Source: BOG-908 sp963692875
GTDB taxonomy: Bacteria; Pseudomonadota; Alphaproteobacteria; Acetobacterales; Acetobacteraceae
DNA length: 64,000 bases
Assembly: GCA_965198755.1 (NCBI GenBank)
Contig: OZ240673.1
Span: 4,278,001-4,342,000 of the forward strand
Direction of reading: 5' to 3'
The notes below the pieces were generated by a model that was given only the letters and a program-made list of their open reading frames with translations, was not told the DNA's origin and did no database searches. Of the stretch, positions 47,587 through 55,792 are shown piece after piece; within the stretch, counting starts at the first letter, position 1, and each line of letters opens with the position of its first letter. The position numbers were made by a program, and so were the translations under genes.

Positions 47587-49637
47587 CGGACGACGCCCTC
47601 AGGCAGAGCGTCGTCGGCGTCGATGTCGGCGGCACCTTCACCGACCTGTTCCACTACGACGCCGCGACGTGCCGCTTCGCGGTCGCCAAACTGCCCTCCA
47701 ATCGCGGCGACGAAGCCGTGGGTTTCCTCGCAGGGCTCAACACGTTCGGCGACCTGGCCCAGCTCGGCGCCATCGTGCACGGCACCACTGTCGGCACCAA
47801 CGCGCTGCTGGAGCGCAAGGGCGCACGCGCCGGCCTGATCACCACCGCCGGCTTCCGCGACGTGCTGGAGATGCGCCGGCGGGACCGCAGGCAGACCTGG
47901 GGCCTGTGGGGGGATTTCACCCCCGTCATCGACCGCGACATGCGACTGGAAGTCGCCGAGCGCACCCTGGCCGACGGCAGCATCCGCCAACCCGTCGATC
48001 CGGCCGAGATCCGCGACGCCGCGCAACGCCTGCTGCAGGCCGGCGCCGAAGCCCTCACCATCGTATTCATCAACGCCTATGCCAACCCGGCCAACGAACG
48101 CGCCGCCCTGAAAGCGGCCGCCGAGATCTGGCCGAACGCGCATGTCTCCTGCTCGTCCGCCGTGCTGCCGGAAATCCGCGAGTTCGAGCGCTGCTCGACC
48201 AGCGCGCTCAACGCCTACCTCCAACCGGTGGTCGGCGCCTACCTGGCCAAGCTGGACGACTCCCTCGCGCAAGGCGGCTTCACCGGCAAGTTCCACATCG
48301 TGCAATCCAACGGTGGCGTCATGTCGACCTCCGGCGCGCGCAGCCTGCCGATCCGCACCGCTCTCTCCGGCCCCGCCGCGGGCGTCATCGCGGCGGCCGC
48401 CATCGCCGCGGAAGCCGGCTTCCCCAACGTCGTCACCGGCGACCTCGGCGGCACCTCGTTCGACGTCTCGCTCGTGGTCGGCGGTGCCGTGTCCATGGCG
48501 GCCGAAACCAAGATCGATTTCGGCCTGACCATCCGCACGCCGATGATCGAGATCACCACCATCGGTGCCGGCGGCGGGTCGATCGCCGGGGTCGATCCCG
48601 GCGGCTTGCTGCGCGTCGGCCCGCACAGCGCGGGGTCGCGCCCCGGCCCGGTCTGCTACGCCCAAGGCGGCACCCGCCCCACGCTGACCGACGCCAACGT
48701 CGTGCTCGGCCGCATCAATGCCGAACGTCCCATTGGCGGCGCCCTGAAGCGGCTCGACATCGGGGCCGCCCGCGCCGCTCTCCTCGCCCATGTCGGCGCG
48801 CCACTCGGCCTTGACGCGGAACACGCGGCCGAGGCCGTGCTGCTTGTGGCCAACGCGCGCATGGCCGGGGCCATCCGCCTGGTCTCCATCGAGCGCGGGC
48901 ATGACCCGCAGCGTTTCGCGGCGCTGCCCTTCGGCGGCGGCGGCGCGCTGCATGTCGGCGCCTGGATCCTCGATGTCGGCATGCAGGCCGCCCTCGTGCC
49001 GCGCTTCCCCGGCGTCACGTCCGCGCTCGGCTGCGTCATCGCCGACATCCGCCACGACCAGGTGCAGACCCTCAACCTGTTCATCGACGACGCCGACCCG
49101 CACATCCTGAAGGCGCGCCTGCTGGAACACGCCGAAGCCGCGTGCGGCATCGTGCGGGAGGCGGGGCTGCCGATCCAGGCGATCGACACGCTGGTCTCGG
49201 CCGACATGCACTACGCGGGCCAGACCCACACCGTCGCGGTCGGCCTGCCGTTCGATGCGAATATCCCGCTCGACGAGGCGCATTTGCGCCGGGCCTTCGA
49301 AGCCGCCTACCAGGCCGCTTTCGGCCGCATCCTCGCAGGCATTCGCATCCGTCTGGTCAACATCCGCGTCGCCGCAATCGGCCGCCGGCCGCGCTTCGAT
49401 TTTTCGACCCTGGCGCCGGACCCCCGCGCTTGCCTGCAGTCGGCCCGACGCGGCAGCCGCCCGGTGTGGTTCGAAGGCTGGCGGGACGCCGCCATCTACG
49501 ATCGCCTGGCACTGCCCGCTGGCGCCGAAATCGCAGGCCCAGCCATCCTGGAACAGCCGGACGCCACCACCGTCATCGATCCGGGCCTGACCGCCCGGGT
49601 CGATCGTCTCGGCAACGTCATCGTCACCCGCGCATGA
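47583..49637 (+). CDS. hyuA: Hydantoinase A/oxoprolinase family protein
   Basis: 684 residues, the ATP-binding A subunit with an actin-like fold. GVDVGGTFTDLF at the start is the phosphate-1 motif. HGTTVGTNALLERKGARAGL, the SGPAAGVIAAAAIA region, GDLGGTSFDVSLVVGG, and IGAGGGSIAGVDPGGLLRVGPHSAGSRPGPVCYAQGG (parts: GAGGGSIAGVDPGG and GSRPGPVCYAQGG) follow. Its start overlaps hyuB and its stop overlaps the isochorismatase-like gene, four bases each. With HyuB it should be an ATP-dependent N-methylhydantoinase or oxoprolinase-like enzyme; a following C-N hydrolase would then take the ring-opened product. Confidence 0.9.
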   Translation: MTDDALRQSVVGVDVGGTFTDLFHYDAATCRFAVAKLPSNRGDEAVGFLAGLNTFGDLAQLGAIVHGTTVGTNALLERKGARAGLITTAGFRDVLEMRRRDRRQTWGLWGDFTPVIDRDMRLEVAERTLADGSIRQPVDPAEIRDAAQRLLQAGAEALTIVFINAYANPANERAALKAAAEIWPNAHVSCSSAVLPEIREFERCSTSALNAYLQPVVGAYLAKLDDSLAQGGFTGKFHIVQSNGGVMSTSGARSLPIRTALSGPAAGVIAAAAIAAEAGFPNVVTGDLGGTSFDVSLVVGGAVSMAAETKIDFGLTIRTPMIEITTIGAGGGSIAGVDPGGLLRVGPHSAGSRPGPVCYAQGGTRPTLTDANVVLGRINAERPIGGALKRLDIGAARAALLAHVGAPLGLDAEHAAEAVLLVANARMAGAIRLVSIERGHDPQRFAALPFGGGGALHVGAWILDVGMQAALVPRFPGVTSALGCVIADIRHDQVQTLNLFIDDADPHILKARLLEHAEAACGIVREAGLPIQAIDTLVSADMHYAGQTHTVAVGLPFDANIPLDEAHLRRAFEAAYQAAFGRILAGIRIRLVNIRVAAIGRRPRFDFSTLAPDPRACLQSARRGSRPVWFEGWRDAAIYDRLALPAGAEIAGPAILEQPDATTVIDPGLTARVDRLGNVIVTRA

Positions 49638-50245
49638 CCCTCGCCGACACGGCCCTGCTCGTCTGCGACCTGCAGAACGACTTCCTTCATCCGGACGGCG
49701 CGTATGGCCGCGCCGGACTCTCGACACCCTCCATAGTTGCCCTGCCTTCCCGCATCGCGCCCCTGGCGCAACGGGTAAGGGACCACGGCGGCTGGGTCGT
49801 CGCCACGCAGTTCACCCTGGTTCCTGGCCGGGGCGGCGCGCCACTCGTCTCGGCGCACCTTCGGGCGTTGCGGCCGTTCCTCGCCACCGGCGATTTCCAG
49901 CCAGGCGGTTGGGGCCACCAGATCGTAGACGCGCTGCAACCGATGGACCTGGCAGTCGAGAAGATCACCTACTCGGCGTTTTACATGACGCGCCTCGAGT
50001 GGGTGCTGCGCCGCTGCGGCATTGGCAAGCTTCTGGTCTGCGGCATCGTCACCAATGGCGGCGTTACCTCCACGGTGCGCGATGCCCATACGCGCGACTT
50101 CGACGTGACTGTGTTGGAAGACGGCTGCGCTGCCTTCTCCGAGAGTGTCCACGCCAGCGCCATCGAATCGTTGCGTAGTGTCTGCCGTATCGTAAGGATT
50201 GGCCAGTGGATGACGGGATCGGAAGCGGCGTTTGCTGCAGGGTAG
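49634..50245 (+). CDS. Isochorismatase-family hydrolase lacking the usual Cys nucleophile
   Basis: 203 residues with the isochorismatase-like fold. First catalytic Asp in LLVCDLQNDFLHP, the catalytic Lys in AVEKITYSAF. The region that normally carries the nucleophile (TNVCVEST) reads CGIVTNGGVTSTVRDA, so the Cys is Gly. Related family members with Gly here are known among true isochorismatases, which use no Cys. Coupled to hyuA by a four-base overlap, suggesting action on the product of the HyuAB enzyme. Function uncertain. Confidence 0.8.
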   Translation: MTLADTALLVCDLQNDFLHPDGAYGRAGLSTPSIVALPSRIAPLAQRVRDHGGWVVATQFTLVPGRGGAPLVSAHLRALRPFLATGDFQPGGWGHQIVDALQPMDLAVEKITYSAFYMTRLEWVLRRCGIGKLLVCGIVTNGGVTSTVRDAHTRDFDVTVLEDGCAAFSESVHASAIESLRSVCRIVRIGQWMTGSEAAFAAG

Positions 50246-50298
50246 TTCACGGCGTCCGGTGCTGCTCCGGCGCGCCGCCCAAGACGGGAGAGAGCGGC

Positions 50299-50495
50299 AT
50301 GACGGACGATCTTGCGACGAATTATGAGAGAGCAGGTTTCAGCGGCAGGCTGCCGTTTGGCAGACGGCCAGCACTGCTTCTGATCGACATAGTCATGGTG
50401 GTATTTACCAGGGTGACATATCAGGTGGACGGCCTCGATGGCGGGCTCTTCTTCCGCAAGGGTCCCGCCTTGCGAGCGTTTCTGCAAGGTTCGCG
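50299..50495 (+). pseudogene. Truncated N-carbamoylsarcosine amidase-like gene
   Basis: Starts with ATG 50299: MTDDLATNYERAGFSGRLPF and GRRPALLLIDIVM, the amidase N-terminus. It then jumps to VVFTRVTYQVDGLDGGLFF RKGPALRAF (read as two parts), which normally comes about 30 residues later, an in-frame deletion. The frame is then cut by DHR34 at 50496, removing the catalytic C-terminal half. It lies 53 bp after the intact isochorismatase-like gene and probably once belonged to the same operon. Confidence 0.75.
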
Positions 50496-50688
50496 TACCG
50501 GCCTGAAGGTTGACCGTTCCGAAGCAAGCAAGGCCTTCTTTTTTGAAAAAAGAAGCAAAAAACTTTCGTCTCCGCTGTCGCGGACCTATCCGGCGAGCGC
50601 GCGACAGCGGAGTCAAAAGTTTTTTGGTCCTTTTTTGCAAAAAAGGACTGCTTGCTTTCTATGAGAAAGCGCCCGTGCTGGTTGGTAT
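50496..50688. mobile_element. DHR34, near full-length MITE inserted in the amidase-like gene
   Basis: Flanked by TA (50496-50497 and 50686-50687). Left end TACCGGCCTGAAGG lacks the AACC of DHR35; the right end GGTTGGTAT is intact. CTTC-type left hairpin, perfect central stem CTCCGCTGTCGCG / CGCGACAGCGGAG, GTCC-type right hairpin, and the TTTCTATGAG right flank shared with DHR5 and DHR14. About 190 bp. Confidence 0.85.
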
Positions 50689-50689
50689 C

Positions 50690-51154
50690 ACATACGAGAT
50701 TGGAACGTTTTCGTCACGTGGCGTCGGGAGCAGGGGGCTGATCCGGACGCTTTGCCAATCCACTCCGTTCTGGTCGCCAGCCTGGCCGAACGATCGGCAA
50801 AAGCGTCCTGCGCAGCCGTCTGGCCGTCATCGCCTAGCATCACCGCCGCCGCGGCCTAACTTGGTCGGGCGCCCACCCGGCGATAGCCGGCATCGGCCGC
50901 GCTCACGGCAAGCCGGTTCGCCCATCTACGGCCCTGACTTCGGTCGAGACCAAGCGCTTGATGGCCAGTTGCGCCCAGGGTCTCGCGGCCTGCCGGACCG
51001 CGTGCTGTTCCTGATCGGTTTCGCCGGCGCCTTTCGCCGCTCCGAGCTTTTGGCGATCGATCGCCGAGATCTTCGCAGCGGCGCCGAGCTTTCACGTGCC
51101 GTCTGCCGACTGGATGGAGGTCCGAGTGTTGACGTCAGCGATGTCGAGTCCTGA
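50690..51154 (+). pseudogene. Degraded tyrosine-recombinase (integrase) remnant
   Basis: Around 50990-51090 one frame reads GLPDRVLFLIGFAGAFRRSELLAIDRRDLR, the conserved box I region of phage-type integrases with the catalytic Arg (FRRSEL) (quoted parts: GLPDRVLFLIGFAGAF and RRSELLAIDRRDL). No box II His-x-x-Arg or catalytic Tyr follows, and no complete frame exists. It is a relic; its original ends cannot be placed. Confidence 0.55.
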
Positions 51155-51348
51155 CAAAGCGGCCTGTCACACCGACGAGTAGTTTCAGAGCGGCAAGGAC
51201 GTTGGCTTGTGACTGGCCTAGCAGTCCTGCCCGAGCTTTTGACTTCGGACAGAGAGACGGCGATGTTCCATGAACAGTGAGCACTCATCATAAAGGTCGT
51301 GCGTGATAGACTGCGGCGTTTGCCGTCCAGGCTCGTCAGGGAGCAGAG

Positions 51349-52122
51349 ATGAAGGGTGAGCCAAAGGCAGGCAAGCCGTCGCGGTTCTACCTGGTCTCGC
51401 TCGACAACCGGAAGGCACGCGGGTCCGGGCACGAGCGAGTGGGCGAAATCCTGGAAGCCGCCCGCGAACTGTTCCTGCAGCACGGTGTCGAGGGCGTTTC
51501 GACCCGGCAGATCGCCACCCGTGTCGGCATATCTCAGACGGCCCTCTACGTCTATTTCAAGACCAAGGGGGAGATGCTCGACCAGCTCACCGAAGGCGCG
51601 TTCGTCAAACTTGGCGAAGCGATGCAGGACGTCAGCAGGCGGCACAGCGATCCCGTCGATTTCCTGCGCGCCTGGATTCCGGAGTACGTCCGCTTCGGAT
51701 TGAAGCACCCCGACGAGTATCGTCTGACCTTCCTGCTGCGGGACGGCCGCCATCCAGGCCTGCTGCCGCAGGCACAGCGCCAGACTGAAGGCCTGACGGT
51801 GTTTTCCGATTTTCGGAAGCGTCTTGCGGCCGCACAGGCGAGCGGGGCGCTACGCAGTTCCAACGCCTCGCCCGAGGCCTTGGCGCAGTCACTCTGGGCG
51901 GCCATGCACGGCCTTGTTGCACTGCTGCTGGCCTTCTCCGATTTCGACTGGGTCGAGCTCGACGAGTTGATTCGCGTGCACACCGATATGCTTATGGAGG
52001 GACTGGCAACGACCCCAAACCCGCCGCAGACTTCCGTCATGGGTAGCGGCAGCGCTCCCGGCGGAGCGGCCGGACCAGAGACGAAGGCGAGGCGCCGAAA
52101 TCAGACCGCCCGGACGAGATAG
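51349..52122 (+). CDS. TetR-family regulator of the MATE/GST operon
   Basis: 257 residues, longer than average. After a basic leader of about 25 residues, the helix-turn-helix spans about 28-75: ILEAARELFLQHGVEGVSTR and QIATRVGISQTALYVYFKTK with the Tyr-Phe signature. The ligand domain contains FLRAWIPEYVRFGLKHPDEYRLTFLLRDG (in part). The C-terminal ~40 residues are low-complexity basic (KARRRNQTARTR). ATG 51349 has a GGGAG site. The MATE gene follows on the same strand after 242 bp; the palindrome at 52295-52307 in this gap is a candidate target. Confidence 0.83.
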   Translation: MKGEPKAGKPSRFYLVSLDNRKARGSGHERVGEILEAARELFLQHGVEGVSTRQIATRVGISQTALYVYFKTKGEMLDQLTEGAFVKLGEAMQDVSRRHSDPVDFLRAWIPEYVRFGLKHPDEYRLTFLLRDGRHPGLLPQAQRQTEGLTVFSDFRKRLAAAQASGALRSSNASPEALAQSLWAAMHGLVALLLAFSDFDWVELDELIRVHTDMLMEGLATTPNPPQTSVMGSGSAPGGAAGPETKARRRNQTARTR

Positions 52123-52294
52123 GGCGGCGGCCTAGGACCGGGGCTACCGGGGAGGTCATCAGCTCTACGGAGATCGGCGACCTCCCGGTTTCATTGTCTG
52201 CCGGCCTCCAAGCATCGCCGACGCAGTTGAAAGCCTGTTGAACCCACCGGCCGCGCGACCCTGACGAACTCGTGTCTTACCATCGCCCATTATA

Positions 52295-52307
52295 TGTTCA
52301 ACGAACA
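52295..52307. promoter_or_regulatory. Short palindrome in the MATE promoter region
   Basis: TGTTCAACGAACA (TGTTC, three bases, GAACA) follows TTATAT, a possible -10. It sits about 58 bp before the MATE start. A plausible operator for the TetR protein encoded just upstream. Confidence 0.45.
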
Positions 52308-52364
52308 CGGAGCGATGGTTATGTTGCGCGGCAAGCTCCGCCATCCGCAACCGGGAGAACTGCC

Positions 52365-53846
52365 GTGCCTGACCATTCCATTGCGTCAACCGGCGCGGCC
52401 GAGGCCTTCACGGCCCGCACTGCCCCGGTGACACGCCTGCAAGGCGGCGCCGCGGCGCAGACTGGCCGTGCTTTGCGGGCGGGGCGCCGGGAGGCAATCC
52501 TCAGCGGGCCGGTGCTGCCCACCCTGCTGCGGCTCGGCCTGCCGACCATTGGCGTGCTGCTCGCCCAATCCCTGGTCGCGGTCGCCGAAACGTATTGGAC
52601 GAGCTTCCTCGGCATCGACGCCATCGCGGGTGTGGCGCTCGTCTTCCCGCTGACGGCCCTGATGACGGCTGCGAGCAACGGCGGCATCGGCGGCGGCGTG
52701 TCGGCAGCGATCGCCCGCGCTGTAGGCGCGGGCCGCACGGATGAGGCCGACGACCTCGTCGCCCACGCGCTGGTGCTCGCCATCGGCTTCGGCGTAATGT
52801 TCACCGCCGGGGCCTTCGCCGCCGGCCCGGCGCTGTATCGCGCGATGGGCGGGAGCGGCAACGCGCTCGCCGCCGCGCTTCTGTTCTCCGGCTGGTACTT
52901 CGCCGGCGCGGTGCCGATCTGGGCCGTGAACCTGATCGCGGCCGCTCTTCGCGGTGCCGGGGAAGTCCGGCTGCCCGCTTGTGTGACGCTCGCCGGGGCG
53001 CTCGTCACCATCCTGCTGTCGCCCGCGCTGATCTTCGGGGTCGGTCCGTTGCCGCGCATGGGGGTCGGCGGCGCCGGGCTGGCCGTCGGGCTGTATTATC
53101 TCGCCGCCATGCTCGTGCTGATCCGCTATCTGGTCCGCGGGCGCGGCGCGCTCACGCTGCGACGGTCGCGGCTGCGCTGGGCCACGTTCCGCACCATCCT
53201 CGGTGTGGGGTCCGTGTCGGCGCTCGGCTCGCTCGCGGCCAACCTGACGGTCCTCCTGGTGACCGCCGCGGTCGGGCGGTTCGGCGTCGACGCCCTTGGC
53301 GGCTACGGCATCGCGTCCAGGCTGGACTGGCTGCTGATCCCGCTCCTGTTCGGCCTCGGCAGCGGCGTGGTGACGATGGTCGGTGCGGCCACCGGCGCCG
53401 GCGACCACGCCCGCGCCCGGCGGGTCGCCTGGACCGCCGTCCTGCTCGCGTCCGTCCCGGCCGGCGGTGCGGGGCTTCTCGCCAGCCTGTTCCCCCATGC
53501 CTGGCTGGGCCTGTTCACCGACAATCCCGCCGCCCTGGAGGCGGGCGCGCGCTACCTCCGCATCGTGGCGCCGGCCTATGCGGCGGTCGGGTTCGGCATG
53601 ATGCTGTATTTCGCCAGCCAAGGGCGGGGCCGGATGCTCTGGCCATTCGTCGCCGGCATCGCGCGCCTGGTCATCGGCGCCGGCGGCAGCCTGCTGCTCG
53701 CAAAATCCGGTGCAGACATGTCCACCGTGTTCGCGGCCGTGACGGCCGGCTCGCTCGCCTACGGCGCGTTGAACGCGGTTGCGCTGTGCCGAACCGCCGC
53801 GTCGGAACCATCTCGCATATCCGCCCCGTTGCAGGTCGCGGAGTGA
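52365..53846 (+). CDS. MATE-family multidrug efflux transporter
   Basis: 493 residues with about 12 spans in two halves. Start GTG 52365 follows a GGGAGA site and gives VPDHSIASTG. The first half has ILSGPVLPTLLRLGLPTIGVLLAQSLVAVAETYW (parts: LPTLLRLGLPTIGVLLAQ), AIAGVALVFPLTALMTAASNGGIGGGV, and the second has GGYGIASRLDWLLIPLLFGLGSGVVTMVG. Both MATE signature clusters are present. Antiport of cationic compounds with Na+ or H+. Followed by the GST-like gene with a 5-bp gap (53852); a GTG at 53843 would overlap its stop. Substrate unknown. Confidence 0.87.
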   Translation: MPDHSIASTGAAEAFTARTAPVTRLQGGAAAQTGRALRAGRREAILSGPVLPTLLRLGLPTIGVLLAQSLVAVAETYWTSFLGIDAIAGVALVFPLTALMTAASNGGIGGGVSAAIARAVGAGRTDEADDLVAHALVLAIGFGVMFTAGAFAAGPALYRAMGGSGNALAAALLFSGWYFAGAVPIWAVNLIAAALRGAGEVRLPACVTLAGALVTILLSPALIFGVGPLPRMGVGGAGLAVGLYYLAAMLVLIRYLVRGRGALTLRRSRLRWATFRTILGVGSVSALGSLAANLTVLLVTAAVGRFGVDALGGYGIASRLDWLLIPLLFGLGSGVVTMVGAATGAGDHARARRVAWTAVLLASVPAGGAGLLASLFPHAWLGLFTDNPAALEAGARYLRIVAPAYAAVGFGMMLYFASQGRGRMLWPFVAGIARLVIGAGGSLLLAKSGADMSTVFAAVTAGSLAYGALNAVALCRTAASEPSRISAPLQVAE

Positions 53847-53851
53847 TCGCG

Positions 53852-54547
53852 ATGGAAAGACCATACAACAACGAAAGCCGCGTCCGGCGGGAGCCTGGCA
53901 CCTTGCCGCAGCTGTTCCACGGGCACGGCACCCGTTCGCTTCGGGTCGCCTGGTTGCTCGCCGAAATGGGCGTACCGCACCAGACAACGCTGGTCCCGTT
54001 CCCGCCCCGGCTGAAGCAGCCGGAGTTCCTCGCCACTAACCCGGCCGGGTCATTGCCGTTCTTCGTCGACGGCGGGGTCAAGATGACCGAGTCGGTGGCG
54101 ATCTGCCTCTATCTGGTCGAAATGTATGGACCGACGGTGCTGGCGGTGTCGCCAGCCGAGGCTGGCTTCGCCGACTACCTGCAATTCTGCTTCTACGGCG
54201 AAGCCACACTGACGCAGCCGCTCGGAAGCATCATGAAATATCGGCACCTCGAGCCGCCCGAGCGGCGCTGGCCGCAGATCGTCGACGACGCGCGTGCGCT
54301 GTTCCAGCGGCGGCTGGCGCCCGTCGAAGCGGCGGTCGACCAGACCGGCTACGCGGCTGCTGGCCGCTTCACCGTCGCCGACATCTCGCTCGGCTACGCT
54401 CTCACCTTTGCCACCCGGCTCGGGGAGACGGCGCTGCTCACACCGGCCATCCAAGCCTATGCCGACCGCCTCTGGAGCCGCCCGGCCTATCAGGCGGTCA
54501 TGGCCAGCGACCCCAACCGCGACCGCGTTATCGGAGATCGAGCATGA
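53852..54547 (+). CDS. Glutathione S-transferase-like protein
   Basis: 231 residues. N-terminal thioredoxin-fold domain with SLRVAWLLAEMGVPHQTTLVP and NPAGSLPFFVDGGVKMTESVAICLYL, including the cis-Pro and the glutathione-binding ES pair. C-terminal helical domain with FQRRLAPVEAAVDQTGYAAAGRFTVADISLGYAL (parts: AAGRFTVADISLGYAL). Conjugates or isomerises electrophiles with glutathione. ATG 53852 has a GGAG site eight bases upstream; its stop overlaps the next start by four bases, so coupled. Confidence 0.87.
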   Translation: MERPYNNESRVRREPGTLPQLFHGHGTRSLRVAWLLAEMGVPHQTTLVPFPPRLKQPEFLATNPAGSLPFFVDGGVKMTESVAICLYLVEMYGPTVLAVSPAEAGFADYLQFCFYGEATLTQPLGSIMKYRHLEPPERRWPQIVDDARALFQRRLAPVEAAVDQTGYAAAGRFTVADISLGYALTFATRLGETALLTPAIQAYADRLWSRPAYQAVMASDPNRDRVIGDRA

Positions 54548-55557
54548 ACCGCCCCAGCATCACGTCCCGCGAGATCCGCTTTGCCAGCCGTCCCGAGGAC
54601 ATGCCAACCCCTGACACCTTCGCCATGGCGGTCACGGAGGTGCCGTCACCCGGCGCCGGGCAGGTCCAGGTGCGGAACCTTTGGATGTCCGTCGACCCCT
54701 ACATGCGTGGCCGCATGATGACGCGGGAGAGCTACATACCAGGCTTCCGCTTGGGCGAGGCGCTCGAGGGTGGAGCGATCGGCCGCGTAGAGGCGTCCGA
54801 GTGTGAGGATTTCGCGCCCGGCGACCTCGTGCAGTCGATGCTGGGGTGGCGGGAGGCGTTCAATGCGCCGCCGTCGGCCCTGACCAAGGTGAAGCCCACC
54901 ACCCTGCCGCCCGAGGCGCTGCTTGGCGCCGCCGGACTACCAGGGCTGACGGCGTTCGTCGGCGTGGACAAGGTCATGAAGTTGCAAGCCGGAGAAGTCG
55001 TCTTTGTCTCGGCGGCGTCGGGGGCGGTGGGCTCGGTGGCATGCCAAATCGCCAAGGTCGTCGGGGCAACGGTCATCGGCTCGGCCGGCGGGGCGGCAAA
55101 ATGCGCCTTCCTGCGCGAGCTCGGCGTGGACCACGTCATCGACTACAAGGCGGAAACCGATCTGGCTGCCGCGCTGGCCGCGGCGGCGCCACAGGGCATC
55201 GACGCCTATTTCGACAACGTCGGCGGCGCCCATCTCGATGCCGCACTGCAATCGGCCAAGCCGTTCGCACGCTTCGCGCTGTGCGGCATGATCTCGCAAT
55301 ACAACCAGAGCGAAGCCACTGGTGCGCAGCACATGCGCTTGGCGGTGATAAAGCGGCTGCGTCTCGAAGGCTTTATCGTCTCCGACCATTTCGCCATGAT
55401 GCCGCACTTCGTCGACCGCATGGCCGGCTGGGTCGCGGAGGGCGCTGTCAGGGTCCATCAGACCGTCGAGCACGGGATCGAGAATGCACCTGCCGCTTTC
55501 CTGAAACTGTTTTCAGGCGGCAACTTCGGCAAAATGCTCGTTCGCCTTTCGGTGTGA
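54544..55557 (+). CDS. NADP-dependent oxidoreductase (leukotriene B4 12-hydroxydehydrogenase/CurA-like)
   Basis: 337 residues of the MDR superfamily, zinc-free. N-terminal LWMSVDPYMRGRMM is the CurA/PTGR signature. The Rossmann motif VFVSAASGAVGSVACQIAKVVGATVIGSAGG (as SAASGAVGSVACQIAK) uses the AASGAVGS turn. FDNVGGAHLDAAL and ALCGMISQYNQ are further family blocks. Reduces reactive enones or carbonyls with NADPH. Overlaps the GST stop by four bases; the three genes form a coupled detoxification operon. DHR35 follows. Confidence 0.88.
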   Translation: MNRPSITSREIRFASRPEDMPTPDTFAMAVTEVPSPGAGQVQVRNLWMSVDPYMRGRMMTRESYIPGFRLGEALEGGAIGRVEASECEDFAPGDLVQSMLGWREAFNAPPSALTKVKPTTLPPEALLGAAGLPGLTAFVGVDKVMKLQAGEVVFVSAASGAVGSVACQIAKVVGATVIGSAGGAAKCAFLRELGVDHVIDYKAETDLAAALAAAAPQGIDAYFDNVGGAHLDAALQSAKPFARFALCGMISQYNQSEATGAQHMRLAVIKRLRLEGFIVSDHFAMMPHFVDRMAGWVAEGAVRVHQTVEHGIENAPAAFLKLFSGGNFGKMLVRLSV

Positions 55558-55563
55558 CCTCTC

Positions 55564-55764
55564 ATACCAACCGGCCTGAAGGTTGACCGTTCCAAAGCAA
55601 GCAAGGCCTTCTTTTCTGAAGAAAAGAAGCAAAAGACTCTTGGTCCGGCTGTCGCGGAGGTTTCTGCAACGCGCGCCCAAGGGAACAAAAGTTTTTTGGT
55701 TCTTTTTTTCAAAAAAGAACTGCTTGCTTCGCTTGTCACCGTCAAAACTTGAGACGGTTGGTAT
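55564..55764. mobile_element. DHR35, full-length MITE copy, best preserved
   Basis: Perfect 9-bp terminal repeats TACCAACCG (55565-55573) and CGGTTGGTA (55755-55763), with TA at both ends. CTTC-type left hairpin (TTCTTTTCTGAAGAAAAGAA), middle CGGCTGTCGCGGAGGTTTCT and GCGCGCCCAAGGG, GTTC-type right hairpin. Nearly identical to DHR36 in reverse orientation (two differences by eye in about 115 bases). Lies between convergent genes. Confidence 0.9.
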
Positions 55765-55792
55765 CAGACAGTCGGGCAATTTCCACAGGCAG

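Noticed and set aside
47559..49727. A 722-codon minus-strand frame
   Set aside because: It is antisense to hyuA; high GC leaves stop-free antisense frames. HyuA on the plus strand has full family motifs and coupled overlaps.
49634..50245. Isochorismatase-like gene as a pseudogene because of the missing Cys
   Set aside because: The frame is complete, coupled to hyuA and otherwise conserved; Gly at this place occurs in functional isochorismatases.
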